Shown here: one piece after another, positions 36,483 through 46,570 of the stretch
Layout: every line of letters starts with the position of its first letter
Position numbering within the stretch: the first letter of the stretch is position 1
Source: Streptococcus cuniculi
GTDB taxonomy: Bacteria > Bacillota > Bacilli > Lactobacillales > Streptococcaceae
NCBI RefSeq assembly: GCF_004570575.1
Contig: NZ_SPPD01000004.1
Location: 62,001-126,000, forward strand
Reading direction: 5' to 3'
DNA length: 64,000 nt
The notes under the pieces: model-generated
The model's input: only the letters and a program-made list of their open reading frames with translations
The model's database searches: none
What the model was told of the DNA's origin: nothing
Translations under genes and position numbers: made by a program

Positions 36483-37760
36483 ATGAGTGCTATTAACGAC
36501 GTTGTTCAGTATATTCTTGGATTAGGAGCATCTGTTATGCTTCCAATCATGTTGACGATTGTAGGGTTGATTTTCAGACTACCGTTTGGAAAATCATTGA
36601 AGTCAGGTTTGACAGTAGGGATTGGTTTCATTGGGATTAACCTTGTTATCGGTGTTCTGTCTAGCAACTTGGGCCCTGCGGCACAAGCAATGGTTGAAAA
36701 CTTTGGGGTATCATTGAATATTATTGATACTGGTTGGCCTTCAGCAGCGGCAGCAGCATGGGCAGCTCCAGTTTCTGCCATCATGATTCCTATCTGTGTG
36801 GTTGTGAACTTGATCATGTTGTTCACGAAGACCACTAAGACGCTCGATATTGACTTGTGGAACTACTGGCATTTTATCGCCGCGGCTGCAACCGGTTACA
36901 TCGTAACAGGTGGTAACTGGTGGTTCTCAATCTTGTGTGGTGTCCTTTATGAAATTGCCTGCTTGCTGATTGCAGACTGGACAGCTCCAATGGTTGAAAA
37001 ATTCTATGGATTAGAAGGTGTCAGCCTTCCAACTGGTTCTACGGATGCCTTTGGTTTGCTTGGTATTCCTGTAGGAATCCTTGTTGGTAAAATCCCAGGT
37101 CTAAATAAACTTGATGTTAGTGCAGATACGATCCAAGAAAAATTTGGTATCTTTGGTGAGCCAATGATGATGGGGATCATTATCGGTGCAGCTATTGCAG
37201 CTCTTGGTGGATATGATGTCGGCGGTATCATCACAATGGGAATCAACATGGGAGCAGTTATGTTCTTGATGCCTCGTATGGTTAAAATCTTGATGGAAGG
37301 GTTGATTCCCATCTCAGAAGCAGCTCGTGACTTCTTGCAAAAACGGAACGGGAACAGCGACCGTACAATCTACCTTGGTATGGATGCTGCCCTTACAACT
37401 GGTCACCCTGCTAACCTTGCAACAGGTTTGTTGCTTGTACCAATCACTTTGTTGATTGCGATTATCTTGCCAGGAAACAAGGTTCTTCCATTTGGTGACT
37501 TGGCAACCATTCCTTTCTATGTCTCTCTCATCGTAGCGAACCGCAAAGGAAATATTATTCAATCTGTGATTACAGGTGCTATCGTTATTACCTTTGCACT
37601 CTATATGGCAACAAACTTTGCGCCAGAACATACAGAAATGATGCGTGGTGTATATGAATTCCCAGCAGGGGCGACTCTTGTATCAAGTCTTGATATGGGT
37701 GGGAACGTCCTTAACTGGCTTATCTTGAAATTTGCGCAATTATTCTCAGGAGCTTTGTAA
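36483..37760 (+). CDS. gatC: PTS galactitol EIIC
   Basis: 425-residue membrane permease with about ten helices. Blocks LGASVMLPIMLTIVGLIFRLPFG, GWPSAAAAAWAAPVSA, KFGIFGEPMMMGIIIGA and GMDAALTTGHPANLATGLLLVP are typical of GatC. It imports galactitol or a related polyol as the phosphate. Confidence 0.92.
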   Translation: MSAINDVVQYILGLGASVMLPIMLTIVGLIFRLPFGKSLKSGLTVGIGFIGINLVIGVLSSNLGPAAQAMVENFGVSLNIIDTGWPSAAAAAWAAPVSAIMIPICVVVNLIMLFTKTTKTLDIDLWNYWHFIAAAATGYIVTGGNWWFSILCGVLYEIACLLIADWTAPMVEKFYGLEGVSLPTGSTDAFGLLGIPVGILVGKIPGLNKLDVSADTIQEKFGIFGEPMMMGIIIGAAIAALGGYDVGGIITMGINMGAVMFLMPRMVKILMEGLIPISEAARDFLQKRNGNSDRTIYLGMDAALTTGHPANLATGLLLVPITLLIAIILPGNKVLPFGDLATIPFYVSLIVANRKGNIIQSVITGAIVITFALYMATNFAPEHTEMMRGVYEFPAGATLVSSLDMGGNVLNWLILKFAQLFSGAL

Positions 37761-37822
37761 TCTAGTCAATAGGATAATGATGCGACTGTGAGTATTGTGA
37801 TAAAAGGGAAAGGCGGAAAACG

Positions 37823-38875
37823 ATGAGAGCAGCATTGCTGACAGAATTAAACCATTTTGAAATCCATGAAATGGATAAGCCGACTCCACATTCACATGAA
37901 GTTTTAGTAAAAGTCAAAGCCGCAGGAATCTGCGGCTCTGATATTCACAAAATGCAAAGCGAGTGGAAGTATGACTTACCCATGGTCATGGGACATGAAT
38001 TCTCGGGCCAAGTAGAAGCAGTAGGTGACGAAGTAGAGCAAGTATCTGTTGGAGATCGTGTAGCGATTGTACCTTTTTTACCTTGCAATAAATGTATCTA
38101 TTGCCGTGAGGGCAAATATCAACTGTGTGAAGATTATCGAATGATTGGTTCTCACTACTATGGTGGTTTTGAGGAATACGTGGTAGTACCAGAGACCAAT
38201 GTCTTGAATATTGGAGAAAAAATCTCTTACGAAGAAGCTGCTATGATTGAACCACTTGCGGTAGCAGCCCATGGGGTCATGGGATTGGATCCACAGGTCG
38301 GTGATCAAGTAGCAGTATTTGGATTAGGTACGATTGGTATTTTAAGTGTTCAATGGCTTCGCCTAGCAGGGGTTAAACGGATTATTGGTATCGATATTGA
38401 CCCGAACAAATTAGAAGAAGCTAAAAAATATGGTGTGACGGATACGATTAATCCTTTAGAAGAATCCTTAGAGGAGGCGGTTGCCACATTGACCAATGGC
38501 CTAGGTGTTGACATTGCCTTAGAATGTGCCGGCTCAAAGATAACCGAAGAGCAGTGTCTCTTAATTACCAGAAAAGGTGGACAGATTGGCTACCAAGGGA
38601 TCGCTTATACGGATGTCGTATTGCGTCAGCGTGCCTTTGAAAATATCTTTAGAAGAGAATATACAGTAAAAGGTTTCTGGAATTCTTACTCTGCGCCCTT
38701 CCCTGGTAAAGAGTGGACACACTCAGTTGAGTTTATTGAGGCAGGTAAAATGAATCTGAAAGAGATGATTTCCCATCGATTTAAACTGGACGAGATTCAG
38801 AAAGCGTTCAACCTAACAGTGAATCGGGAAGAATCCTATAATAAAGTGATGATTTTCCCTGGAGAGGATAAATAA
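37823..38875 (+). CDS. zinc-dependent polyol-phosphate dehydrogenase (GatD-like)
   Basis: 350-residue medium-chain dehydrogenase. Catalytic zinc region AAGICGSDIHKM and GHEFSG; structural zinc cysteines in PCNKCIYCREGKYQLC; NAD-binding VFGLGTIGILSVQWL. In a galactitol PTS operon it most likely oxidises galactitol 1-phosphate to tagatose 6-phosphate. No tagatose-6-phosphate kinase or aldolase follows in this operon. Confidence 0.85.
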   Translation: MRAALLTELNHFEIHEMDKPTPHSHEVLVKVKAAGICGSDIHKMQSEWKYDLPMVMGHEFSGQVEAVGDEVEQVSVGDRVAIVPFLPCNKCIYCREGKYQLCEDYRMIGSHYYGGFEEYVVVPETNVLNIGEKISYEEAAMIEPLAVAAHGVMGLDPQVGDQVAVFGLGTIGILSVQWLRLAGVKRIIGIDIDPNKLEEAKKYGVTDTINPLEESLEEAVATLTNGLGVDIALECAGSKITEEQCLLITRKGGQIGYQGIAYTDVVLRQRAFENIFRREYTVKGFWNSYSAPFPGKEWTHSVEFIEAGKMNLKEMISHRFKLDEIQKAFNLTVNREESYNKVMIFPGEDK

Positions 38876-38885
38876 GGAGGCGAAC

Positions 38886-39947
38886 ATGACCATTCCAGCT
38901 AAAATGAAAGGGGTCTTTAAAACAGAACCCGGCTATGATAAGATGGATTTCTTAGAATTAGATGTTCCAAAGGCAGAAGGAGATAAGGTGCTCATCAAAG
39001 TAGCTTTTACAGGAATCTGTGGTTCAGATATCCATACATTTAAAGGAGAGTACAATAATCCTGCGACGCCTGTCGTTCTTGGACATGAATTTTCCGGTCA
39101 GGTTGTAGCGGTAGGCGATCAAGTAACCAAGGTTAAGGTAGGCGATCGTGTCACTAGTGAGACAACCTTTGAAACAAGTACAGATATTTATACACATGAT
39201 AAATTGTATAATTTGGCGATGAAGCGTAAGGGGATTGGAACCCAGCAGAATGGTTCCATGGCCACGTATGTCTTGACTCGTGAAGAAAGCGTCCACATTT
39301 TGCCAGATTCGCTCAGTTATGAAGGAGCGGCGATGACCGAACCTCTTGCTTGTTGTGTGCATGCCATGTATCAAAAGAGCCAACTCAGCTTGCACGATAC
39401 AATCATCATTATGGGACCTGGTCCAATCGGCTTGTTTTTATTACAAATTGCCAAAGACATTGGTGCTTTTGTCATCATGACTGGTATTACTCAGGATGCA
39501 GAGCGCCTAGCGTTTGCGAAAGAATTGGGAGCAGACGTAGTCGTAGATACACAAAAAGAAGATCTAGCGGCGATTGTGCATCACTATACAGACGGTTATG
39601 GCGTTGATAAAGCTTACGATGCCTCAGGAGCTGCACCGGCAGTCAATCAGGTATTGCCACTCATCAAAAAACGTGGTCGTTTTGTTCAAGTAGGACTTTT
39701 TGCGAAGAAGTACATTGAATTAGATACAGAATCTATTATTCAACGTGAGATTGAATACGTAGGGTGCCGTTCACAAAATCCATTTGACTGGCCAATTGCG
39801 ATCCACCTTTTAAACAAAGGTGCCATCAATATTGATAAAATGATTACTCAGAAGTTCCCGTTAGAGGAATGGAGACAAGCGTTTGAAGCAGTTATGGGTG
39901 GAAAAGAATTCAAAGTCATGATTGAATCAAACCCTGGGGAGTTTTAA
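38886..39947 (+). CDS. second medium-chain dehydrogenase, lacking the structural zinc site
   Basis: 353 residues, 10 bases after the GatD-like gene. Catalytic zinc motifs GICGSDIHTF and GHEFSGQVV are present, as is IIMGPGPIGLFLLQIA. Where relatives carry four structural-zinc cysteines it reads ETTFETSTDIYTHDKLYNLA, with none. It may act on a second polyol phosphate or on the 2- versus 5-position. Related to sorbitol dehydrogenase-like enzymes; substrate unknown. Confidence 0.8.
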   Translation: MTIPAKMKGVFKTEPGYDKMDFLELDVPKAEGDKVLIKVAFTGICGSDIHTFKGEYNNPATPVVLGHEFSGQVVAVGDQVTKVKVGDRVTSETTFETSTDIYTHDKLYNLAMKRKGIGTQQNGSMATYVLTREESVHILPDSLSYEGAAMTEPLACCVHAMYQKSQLSLHDTIIIMGPGPIGLFLLQIAKDIGAFVIMTGITQDAERLAFAKELGADVVVDTQKEDLAAIVHHYTDGYGVDKAYDASGAAPAVNQVLPLIKKRGRFVQVGLFAKKYIELDTESIIQREIEYVGCRSQNPFDWPIAIHLLNKGAINIDKMITQKFPLEEWRQAFEAVMGGKEFKVMIESNPGEF

Positions 39948-39952
39948 CTAAG

Positions 39953-40320
39953 ATACAAGGGCGTAAAACAACTCCTAGACAAAATAGGCAAGCGAAGCAG
40001 GTTGTCTTGCAACCAAATGAGCTTTATCCTCGCTTTCCGATTTCTCAGCTCGGGTTAAACTAATCCACTGGATTAGTTTAATTGTCAGTGAGGTGTAGCC
40101 CGCGTTCGTTTAAGTAGTGAGAGCGTGAAAAAAGTCCTAATGAAAATAGGAGATTGCTGCCGTGTTCAACGAACACAAAGCAATCTATCCCTAAAGGGAT
40201 TCTCAGCTGTAACTAACTAAAGTTAGAACAGCTGCCTATCTTTTTCATAGTGAATTTTAGCTCGAACACAATTCGGATTGACACAAGACACAAGTACGTA
40301 AAGAGCAAAGTTGGACTAGG
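39953..40320. repeat. mosaic hairpin repeats between gat operon and tkt
   Basis: Inverted copies of the modules at 21270 and 26720: AAGATACAAGGGCGTAAAAC, ACAAAATAGG, then AGTGAGAGCGTGAAAAAAG, AATGAAAATAGGAGATTG, GTGTTCAACGAACAC, a hairpin CAGCTGT-AACTAACTAAAGTT-ACAGCTG type unit, CCTATCTTTTTCATAG and TTAGCTCGAACAC. At least two units lie side by side. Confidence 0.7.
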
Positions 40321-40476
40321 GGTTATGTGAAAAAGCAGTGACGCAGAGCGCAAGAACTATCTTGAATAGAGGATTGAACTGTAAGTTAGGCTTTTCATGG
40401 ATAGGCGGGGGACAACGTTTGCTCTCCGCCCTTCTTATTTGAAAATTGGTCCAAATATTGAACGTATATGTAACAA

Positions 40477-40498
40477 AGAAAACGCTTTATGCTATAAT
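40477..40498 (+). promoter_or_regulatory. tkt promoter with cre-like site
   Basis: AGAAAACGCTTTAT (40477-40490) lies just upstream of TATAAT (40493-40498). No good -35 is apparent. Confidence 0.55.
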
Positions 40499-40532
40499 AG
40501 AACTAGAATAATTTTTTTAAGAGGAGGAAGTT

Positions 40533-42503
40533 ATGTCACACTTATCAGTCAACGCGATTCGTTTCCTTGGTATTGACGCCATTGAACAATCGAAATCAGG
40601 TCACCCAGGGGTGGTAATGGGGGCAGCGCCTATGGCGTACAGTCTCTTTACCAACCAAATGCGTATCAATCCACAAGTACCAAACTGGATCAATCGTGAC
40701 CGCTTTGTCTTGTCAGCAGGACATGGTTCGATGTTGCTTTATGCCCTTCTTCATCTTTCAGGTTTTGAAGAAGTCAGCATGGAAGAAATTAAAAACTTCC
40801 GTCAATGGGGCTCTAAAACACCTGGTCACCCGGAATATGGTCACACTGCTGGGGTTGACATTACGACTGGACCTCTTGGTCAAGGAATTGCGACTGCGAC
40901 AGGCTTTGCGCAGGCGGAACGTTTCCTTGCAGCAAAGTATAATAAGGACGATTATAACATCTTTGACCATTATACCTATGTCATTTGTGGTGACGGGGAC
41001 TTAATGGAGGGAGTGTCTGCTGAGGCGGCTTCTTACGCTGGTTTGCAACAATTAGACAAGCTCATCGTTCTCTATGATTCAAATGATATTAACTTAGACG
41101 GAGAGACTAAAGATTCCTTCACAGAAGATGTGCGCGCTCGTTATGAGGCTTATGGTTGGCATACAGATTTCGTAGCAGACGGAACAGATGTAGTAGCTAT
41201 TAACCAAGCCATTGAAAAGGCAAAAGCAGCAGGCAAGCCAGCTCTTATTGAAGTGAAAACCATTATCGGACATGGAGCTCCTAATAAACAAGGAACCAAT
41301 GCAGTCCATGGTGCGCCACTTGGAGCAGAAGAAACAGCAGCGACGCGCAAGGCCTTGGATTGGAATTATGCCCCATTTGAGGTTCCAGCTGAAGTCTATG
41401 CCGATTTCAAGGAAAAAGTCGCTGACCGTGGTCAGGTTGCTTATGCTGCTTGGGAAAAAATGGTTGCAGATTACAAGACTGCTTATCCAGAATTGGCAGC
41501 AGAAGTCACTGCCATTTTAGAAGGTCGTGATCCAGTGGAGTTGAAACCAAGCGACTTCCCACTTCATGAAGCAGGCTTCTCTCAAGCGACTCGTAACTCC
41601 AGTCAAGATGCTATTAACGCGGCAGCGCAAGTCCTTCCAACTTTCTTGGGTGGATCTGCTGACTTGGCGCATTCAAACATGACCTATATCAAAGAGGACG
41701 GTTTGCAGGACGATCGTCACCGCCTCAACCGCAATATCCAATTTGGTGTGCGTGAGTTTGCTATGGGAACGGTCTTGAATGGTATGGCAGCCCACGGTGG
41801 ACTTCGTGTATATGGTGGAACGTTCTTCGTCTTTTCAGACTACCTGAAAGCAGCGATTCGCTTGTCTGCTCTTCAAGGGCTTCCAGTGACCTATGTCTTT
41901 ACTCATGATTCGATTGCCGTTGGAGAGGACGGTCCAACTCATGAGCCGATTGAACATCTAGCAGGCCTCCGTGCCATGCCAAACTTGACCGTTTTCCGTC
42001 CAGCAGATGCGCGTGAAACACAAGCAGCTTGGTACTTGTCATTGACAAGCCCGTCAACACCGTCTGCTCTTGTCCTTACGCGTCAAAACTTAACGGTAGA
42101 AGAAGGGACAGATTTTGATAAGGTCGCAAAAGGGGCGTATGTGGTCTATGAAGAAGCAGGCTTTGATACCATTCTTCTAGCCTCCGGTTCAGAAGTGAAC
42201 TTGGCAGTCACAGCTGCTAAACAGCTTGCAGCAGAAGGCATTAAGGTTCGTGTGGTCAGCGTGCCGTCAACAGAACTCTTTGATGCGCAAGATGCAGCCT
42301 ACAAGGAAGAAATCTTGCCAAATGCTATTCGCCGTCGTGTAGCCATTGAAATGGGGGCGACTCAAAGCTGGTACAAATATGTCGGCCTAGACGGTGCAGT
42401 GCTTGGTATTGATACCTTTGGAGCGTCAGCACCAGCAGCGAAAGTCATTGAAGAATATGGCTTTACCGTTGAAAATGTCGTGAAGACAGTCAAAGAATTG
42501 TAA
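40533..42503 (+). CDS. tkt: transketolase
   Basis: 656 residues, start after GAGGAGG. Thiamine-binding [46 protein letters not shown] and pyrimidine-domain [29 protein letters not shown]. It exchanges two-carbon units among pentose, tetrose and hexose phosphates. Its location between polyol operons, with a cre-like site, suggests a catabolic rather than purely housekeeping copy. Confidence 0.95.
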   Translation: MSHLSVNAIRFLGIDAIEQSKSGHPGVVMGAAPMAYSLFTNQMRINPQVPNWINRDRFVLSAGHGSMLLYALLHLSGFEEVSMEEIKNFRQWGSKTPGHPEYGHTAGVDITTGPLGQGIATATGFAQAERFLAAKYNKDDYNIFDHYTYVICGDGDLMEGVSAEAASYAGLQQLDKLIVLYDSNDINLDGETKDSFTEDVRARYEAYGWHTDFVADGTDVVAINQAIEKAKAAGKPALIEVKTIIGHGAPNKQGTNAVHGAPLGAEETAATRKALDWNYAPFEVPAEVYADFKEKVADRGQVAYAAWEKMVADYKTAYPELAAEVTAILEGRDPVELKPSDFPLHEAGFSQATRNSSQDAINAAAQVLPTFLGGSADLAHSNMTYIKEDGLQDDRHRLNRNIQFGVREFAMGTVLNGMAAHGGLRVYGGTFFVFSDYLKAAIRLSALQGLPVTYVFTHDSIAVGEDGPTHEPIEHLAGLRAMPNLTVFRPADARETQAAWYLSLTSPSTPSALVLTRQNLTVEEGTDFDKVAKGAYVVYEEAGFDTILLASGSEVNLAVTAAKQLAAEGIKVRVVSVPSTELFDAQDAAYKEEILPNAIRRRVAIEMGATQSWYKYVGLDGAVLGIDTFGASAPAAKVIEEYGFTVENVVKTVKEL

Positions 42504-42526
42504 GAGATACGATTCAAAATAAGATG

Positions 42527-42554
42527 AAAAAAGAGGTCCAGTGGACCTCTTTTT
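42527..42554 (+). terminator. terminator of tkt
   Basis: AAAAAGAGGTCCA-GTGGACCTCTTTTT: long stem with A and T tracts. Confidence 0.88.
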
Positions 42555-42727
42555 CACGAGCTAGAAAATGTGAGGGCGAGTTTAGAGGACCCAGACTTTT
42601 TTTGATCGCAAGGGGTCAAAAAACTTTCATGACATGATAAAATAAAAGAAAATAATTTCAAAACAGACCGACAGGTTGAACTTATGGACACATCTTGCAA
42701 GCGGTTCAAAAAATCGTGTCCTTAAGT

Positions 42728-42750
42728 TTAAAGCGCTTCCGTTTTATAAT
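42728..42750 (+). promoter_or_regulatory. sorbitol operon promoter with cre-like site
   Basis: TTAAAGCGCTTCCG (42728-42741), with palindromic core AAGCGCTT, lies immediately before TATAAT (42745-42750). Confidence 0.6.
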
Positions 42751-42763
42751 AAGTGTGTAGTCA

Positions 42764-42826
42764 ATACTCAAAGAAAATCAATATCAGACAGATAAACGAA
42801 GGCTGATAGGGATTTTCAAAGGGAAT
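42764..42826. repeat. minimal BOX-like element
   Basis: AATACTCAAAGAAAATCAAT at the left and GGGATTTTCAAAG at the right are the two ends of the 15314 BOX element with almost no interior. It sits in the leader of the sorbitol operon. Confidence 0.6.
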
Positions 42827-42849
42827 AAAAGATAACGGAGGTTGAAAAA

Positions 42850-43650
42850 ATGTCGGATTGGTTAACGATTCGTGACAAGGTGTACATAGTGACAGGCGGA
42901 AGCTCAGGGATTGGGCTTGCGATCGTCAAAGGCTTGTTGGAACAAGGGGCTAAGGTCGCAAACTTCGATATTCGTGACTCAGATGTGAGCCATGAGAATT
43001 TGCTATTTGTGGAAACTAACGTGACCAGTCATCAAGCGGTCAAAGAAGCGGTTGCTAAGGTAGTCGCACATTTTAGTACCGTAGATGGTTTGGTCAATAA
43101 TGCAGGAATCAATATTCCGAGCTTGTTGGTCGATGTGGTTGAAGAAGCTGGACAGTATGAGCTCAATGAAGAAAAGTTTGACAAGATGGTCAATATCAAC
43201 TTCAAGGGCTTGTTCTTTGTATCGCAAGAAGTGGCTCGTATCCTTGCGGCGAAAAAAGCAGGTGTCATCATCAACATGGCTTCAGAAGCAGGTTTAGAAG
43301 GTAGTGAAGGACAAAGTATCTATGCTGCGACAAAGGGTGCGGTCTATTCTCTCACTCGTTCATGGGCAAAAGAATTGGCCAAACATGGTATCCGTGTGGT
43401 GGGCATTGCTCCAGGAATCATGGAAGCAACGGGACTGCGTACTCTTTCTTATGAAGAAGCTCTTGCCTATACACGTGGAAAAACGGTTGAGGAATTACGC
43501 GCAGGTTACAGCAACACCAGTACCATTCCATTGGGACGCAGTGGTCGCTTGAGCGAAGTGGCGGACTTGGTATGCTATTACTTGTCTGATCGAGCAAGCT
43601 ATATCACGGGTGTCACCACAAACGTAGCAGGCGGAAAAACAAGAGGATAA
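42850..43650 (+). CDS. sorbitol-6-phosphate 2-dehydrogenase (SDR family)
   Basis: 266 residues. NAD-binding VTGGSSGIGLAIVKGL, LVNNAGIN, catalytic Ser region INMASEAGLEGS and YAATKGAVYSLTRSWAKELA (YxxxK). Together with the sorbitol PTS downstream this oxidises sorbitol 6-phosphate to fructose 6-phosphate. Gene order matches the S. mutans type sorbitol operon. Confidence 0.9.
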   Translation: MSDWLTIRDKVYIVTGGSSGIGLAIVKGLLEQGAKVANFDIRDSDVSHENLLFVETNVTSHQAVKEAVAKVVAHFSTVDGLVNNAGINIPSLLVDVVEEAGQYELNEEKFDKMVNINFKGLFFVSQEVARILAAKKAGVIINMASEAGLEGSEGQSIYAATKGAVYSLTRSWAKELAKHGIRVVGIAPGIMEATGLRTLSYEEALAYTRGKTVEELRAGYSNTSTIPLGRSGRLSEVADLVCYYLSDRASYITGVTTNVAGGKTRG

Positions 43651-43659
43651 AGAGGGATT

Positions 43660-45495
43660 ATGAGTCTAGAATTAAACAAAAAGGCATTATTATATCAATT
43701 ATCATCTCATGCAAGTGTCAGCTATGAGGTGTTGAGTGATCGGCTTCAATGTTCTAGACGTACCCTTAAATTACTCATCGAAGCCTTATTATATAGCTAT
43801 GATCATATCTTTTCGATACAAGAAGTAGGGGGCAAGCTATCGCTTAGGATTCATGATGAAGAGGCCTTTAAGGTCTTGGTCACAGAGGACTTGCTCCTTT
43901 CTACAGATTTGAATTCTTTCCATAAACGCCAGGCAATCTTCTTTCGGATTCTCTTAGAGGCAGATGGCTATGTATCGGCAGATACGATAGCAGACGAAGT
44001 CGGTATCAGTCGGCGCAGTCTAAGCCGTGACATCAATCGAATGAAAATGGTCTTGGAAGCCTATCAGTTGAAATTGGTGTCTAAGACGGGTGTTGGCATC
44101 CAGCTGGTGGGGTCGGAGCTGGCAAAGCGCTTGCTCTACCTCTACGAGGTCATGGATTATTTGGAAACTAAGCTAGAGCTTCCCAAAGACCTCATGGAAA
44201 CCTATACAGACTTTGTGCAGCATCATCGTTTTCCCATTGATGTCGAGCGAACCTTTCATGCGACCTTGCTTTTGACGGTGTTACGCCGTCATCATCCCTT
44301 GGACGAAGCGGATTTTACTTGGTTTACCAGCCAGCAATCCCTTGATTTGCCAGCTATTTTCTACGATATTTTATTGTACTTTATGGAGCGGCCATTGACC
44401 AAGGCAGAGCAGATATTTTTGACCTTTCCCATGCAGTTGGGGTTGATTCCAGCAGAAATTGCGCGAATCGAAATTCTGGAGATGGCAGAAACCATTCTGC
44501 GTCAGACGGTTCAAGAATTTGGCATCACTCTGGATATTCGTGAAAGCGGTCAAGTCTTGCAGCGACATTTGGTCTACATGCTCAATCGTAGTGTCATGAA
44601 ATGGCGATTTGAAGAAGTCAGCCTGCGGGAACAGTTGATTCAAAGCTCATTTTCAAAAATCGTGTCTCAATTCTTTGTCGACCGTGTGGTGGAGCTAACA
44701 GGAGTGGCTGTTTCCGAAAAAGAGGTGGTCCTCTTAGCAGCTTGGATGGAATTGCTCATGGCACGAAAAAGCAAGCCCTTAATCGGTCGGGTTGCGGTCA
44801 TTACGCAGTCGGGACAATCGTTCAATTATCTGGTTGAAACGCAGATTCGTCAGATTTTTGGGGAGGCGGTGCAGCTTGATTTTCTCGACTTTGTCAATCA
44901 TCTTCCCTACGAAGAATTAAACAAGCACTATGACCTAATTTTCACGGATAATCTGATGTACAGCCAAACGCTCTTTCAGCCTTTCCTGTCTCTTTCGCTT
45001 GTGACCAAGGAGAATCAAGCCGAGCGGGAAGCCTTGGAGCGGACGGTTTTGGGGCGGAAGCTTGAGATGTATAGTCGTGTCATCGATCTTGCCTTTGATG
45101 AGCAAGCGACCTACGAGGAAAATATTGAGGCCTTACTGAAAGTGATGGAAACTCAAGGCCTTATCTCAAGCGAAGCAGTTGAGAAATTGAAGGTCAAGGA
45201 GGCCAAAAATCCAGCCATTTCAGAAGACGGCTATGCCTTTCCGCATCTGACAGACGCCAGTCTGAATCAATTGATTGTGATCGTAGCAGCGGATTTTCCA
45301 TTTTCAGTAAAAACCAGATCTGGTCAGACCATTCGGGATTTCATTCTTCTATTTGTGCCGATGGAGTTGGATGATTTTAATCAGGATTTACTCTTTAAAA
45401 TCTTTGACAATACCTTCCGCATGAGTAGCGAAACCCATATCAAGGAACGGCTAGGATTGTCTCATTCGTCTGACACCATTCGTTTGAGCAAGTAA
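43660..45495 (+). CDS. gutR: GutR-type PRD regulator of the sorbitol operon
   Basis: 611 residues: HTH segments (VLSDRLQCSRRTLKLLIEAL; VSADTIADEVGISRRSLSRDINRM), PRD region, IIB-like domain and a C-terminal IIA-like domain with His (EDGYAFPHLTDAS). The IIB-like domain reads VAVITQSGQSFNYL where others have a P-loop cysteine, so that phosphorylation site appears lost. It is co-transcribed 9 bases after the dehydrogenase and should activate the operon with GutM. Confidence 0.85.
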   Translation: MSLELNKKALLYQLSSHASVSYEVLSDRLQCSRRTLKLLIEALLYSYDHIFSIQEVGGKLSLRIHDEEAFKVLVTEDLLLSTDLNSFHKRQAIFFRILLEADGYVSADTIADEVGISRRSLSRDINRMKMVLEAYQLKLVSKTGVGIQLVGSELAKRLLYLYEVMDYLETKLELPKDLMETYTDFVQHHRFPIDVERTFHATLLLTVLRRHHPLDEADFTWFTSQQSLDLPAIFYDILLYFMERPLTKAEQIFLTFPMQLGLIPAEIARIEILEMAETILRQTVQEFGITLDIRESGQVLQRHLVYMLNRSVMKWRFEEVSLREQLIQSSFSKIVSQFFVDRVVELTGVAVSEKEVVLLAAWMELLMARKSKPLIGRVAVITQSGQSFNYLVETQIRQIFGEAVQLDFLDFVNHLPYEELNKHYDLIFTDNLMYSQTLFQPFLSLSLVTKENQAEREALERTVLGRKLEMYSRVIDLAFDEQATYEENIEALLKVMETQGLISSEAVEKLKVKEAKNPAISEDGYAFPHLTDASLNQLIVIVAADFPFSVKTRSGQTIRDFILLFVPMELDDFNQDLLFKIFDNTFRMSSETHIKERLGLSHSSDTIRLSK

Positions 45496-45508
45496 GAAAG
45501 GAATAACA

Positions 45509-45985
45509 ATGGATAGTGTGTATATCTTAGGGGCGGTTGTGATTGCGGCTTACATCTTCCAAATCATCTTTGGCTTGCGCCAAATCAAGCACTTCAATCA
45601 GACCTATTCAGAACTGAGAAAAAAAGGACGGGTGGCCATCGGTCGTAGGAGCGGTCGTATCAAGGCAGGCACCATTGTCATGATGGCGGTGGATCAAAAA
45701 GGGCAGGTCCTTGCCGCTCGTAGAATGCAAGGCGTAACGGTTGCAGCTCGTTTTAAGGAGATGCCAGACTATGTGGGGCAAGATATTCATTATCTGGATC
45801 GCCACAACCCTCTTGTGCGAAAAGAAAATAAACTATTACAAATCGCGATTGAAGATACGCGGGAAGTATTTGTCCGGTCTGAAGCGGGTGATTATCGGGA
45901 TGTCCCAAAATTCGCCCCTGTCATGGACCTCGGCACTCGCTTAAAAATGCTTTCGGCACGAATCAAATTTCAATTTAAAAAATAA
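45509..45985 (+). CDS. gutM: GutM-family sorbitol operon activator
   Basis: 158 residues. One N-terminal membrane helix (VYILGAVVIAAYIFQIIFGL) followed by a cytoplasmic domain (RKKGRVAIGRRSGRIKAGTIVMMAVDQKGQVLAARRM...) and a C-terminal basic tail. Same family as the shorter protein at 12966. Accessory activator of the sorbitol operon. Confidence 0.85.
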   Translation: MDSVYILGAVVIAAYIFQIIFGLRQIKHFNQTYSELRKKGRVAIGRRSGRIKAGTIVMMAVDQKGQVLAARRMQGVTVAARFKEMPDYVGQDIHYLDRHNPLVRKENKLLQIAIEDTREVFVRSEAGDYRDVPKFAPVMDLGTRLKMLSARIKFQFKK

Positions 45986-46010
45986 TAATCAATAAACAGA
46001 GGAGTTTATT

Positions 46011-46553
46011 ATGGAATATGTTGTAAAATTTGCTGAAGGGTTTATCAAACTCTTCCAATTGGGTGGTGAGACCTTCATTAGCTGGATGACAGGAATTGTC
46101 CCTGTGGTACTCATGCTCTTGGTAGCCATGAATACGGTGATTGCGCTTCTTGGGGAAGAAAAAGTCCATCGCTTGGCACAGGTTTCTGCGAAAAATCCAG
46201 TCACTCGCTACATGATTTTGCCATTTATTTCCGCTTTTATGCTTGGAAATCCAATGGCCATCAGCATGGGACGCTTTTTGCCTGAATACTACAAACCAGG
46301 TTTTGTCGCAGCGCAAATGCAATTCTGCCATACCTCAAATGGGGTCTTCCCTCATATCAATCCGGGTGAATTGTTTGTCTATCTCGGTATTGCAACAGGT
46401 ATCCAAACGCTTGGTCTCAACCAGACAGAATTAGCCATCCGCTATCTATTGGTTGGTTTGGTGATGAACTTTATCGGTGGTTGGGTGACAGACTTTACAA
46501 CTGCCTATGTTGCAAAACAACAAGGAATTACCCTTAAAAAGACATTTGACTAA
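46011..46553 (+). CDS. srlA: PTS sorbitol EIIC
   Basis: 180-residue membrane component: [74 protein letters not shown]. Ribosome site GAGGAG. Forms the sorbitol channel with SrlE. Confidence 0.92.
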   Translation: MEYVVKFAEGFIKLFQLGGETFISWMTGIVPVVLMLLVAMNTVIALLGEEKVHRLAQVSAKNPVTRYMILPFISAFMLGNPMAISMGRFLPEYYKPGFVAAQMQFCHTSNGVFPHINPGELFVYLGIATGIQTLGLNQTELAIRYLLVGLVMNFIGGWVTDFTTAYVAKQQGITLKKTFD

Positions 46554-46570
46554 GAAAAGAGGATGAGACA

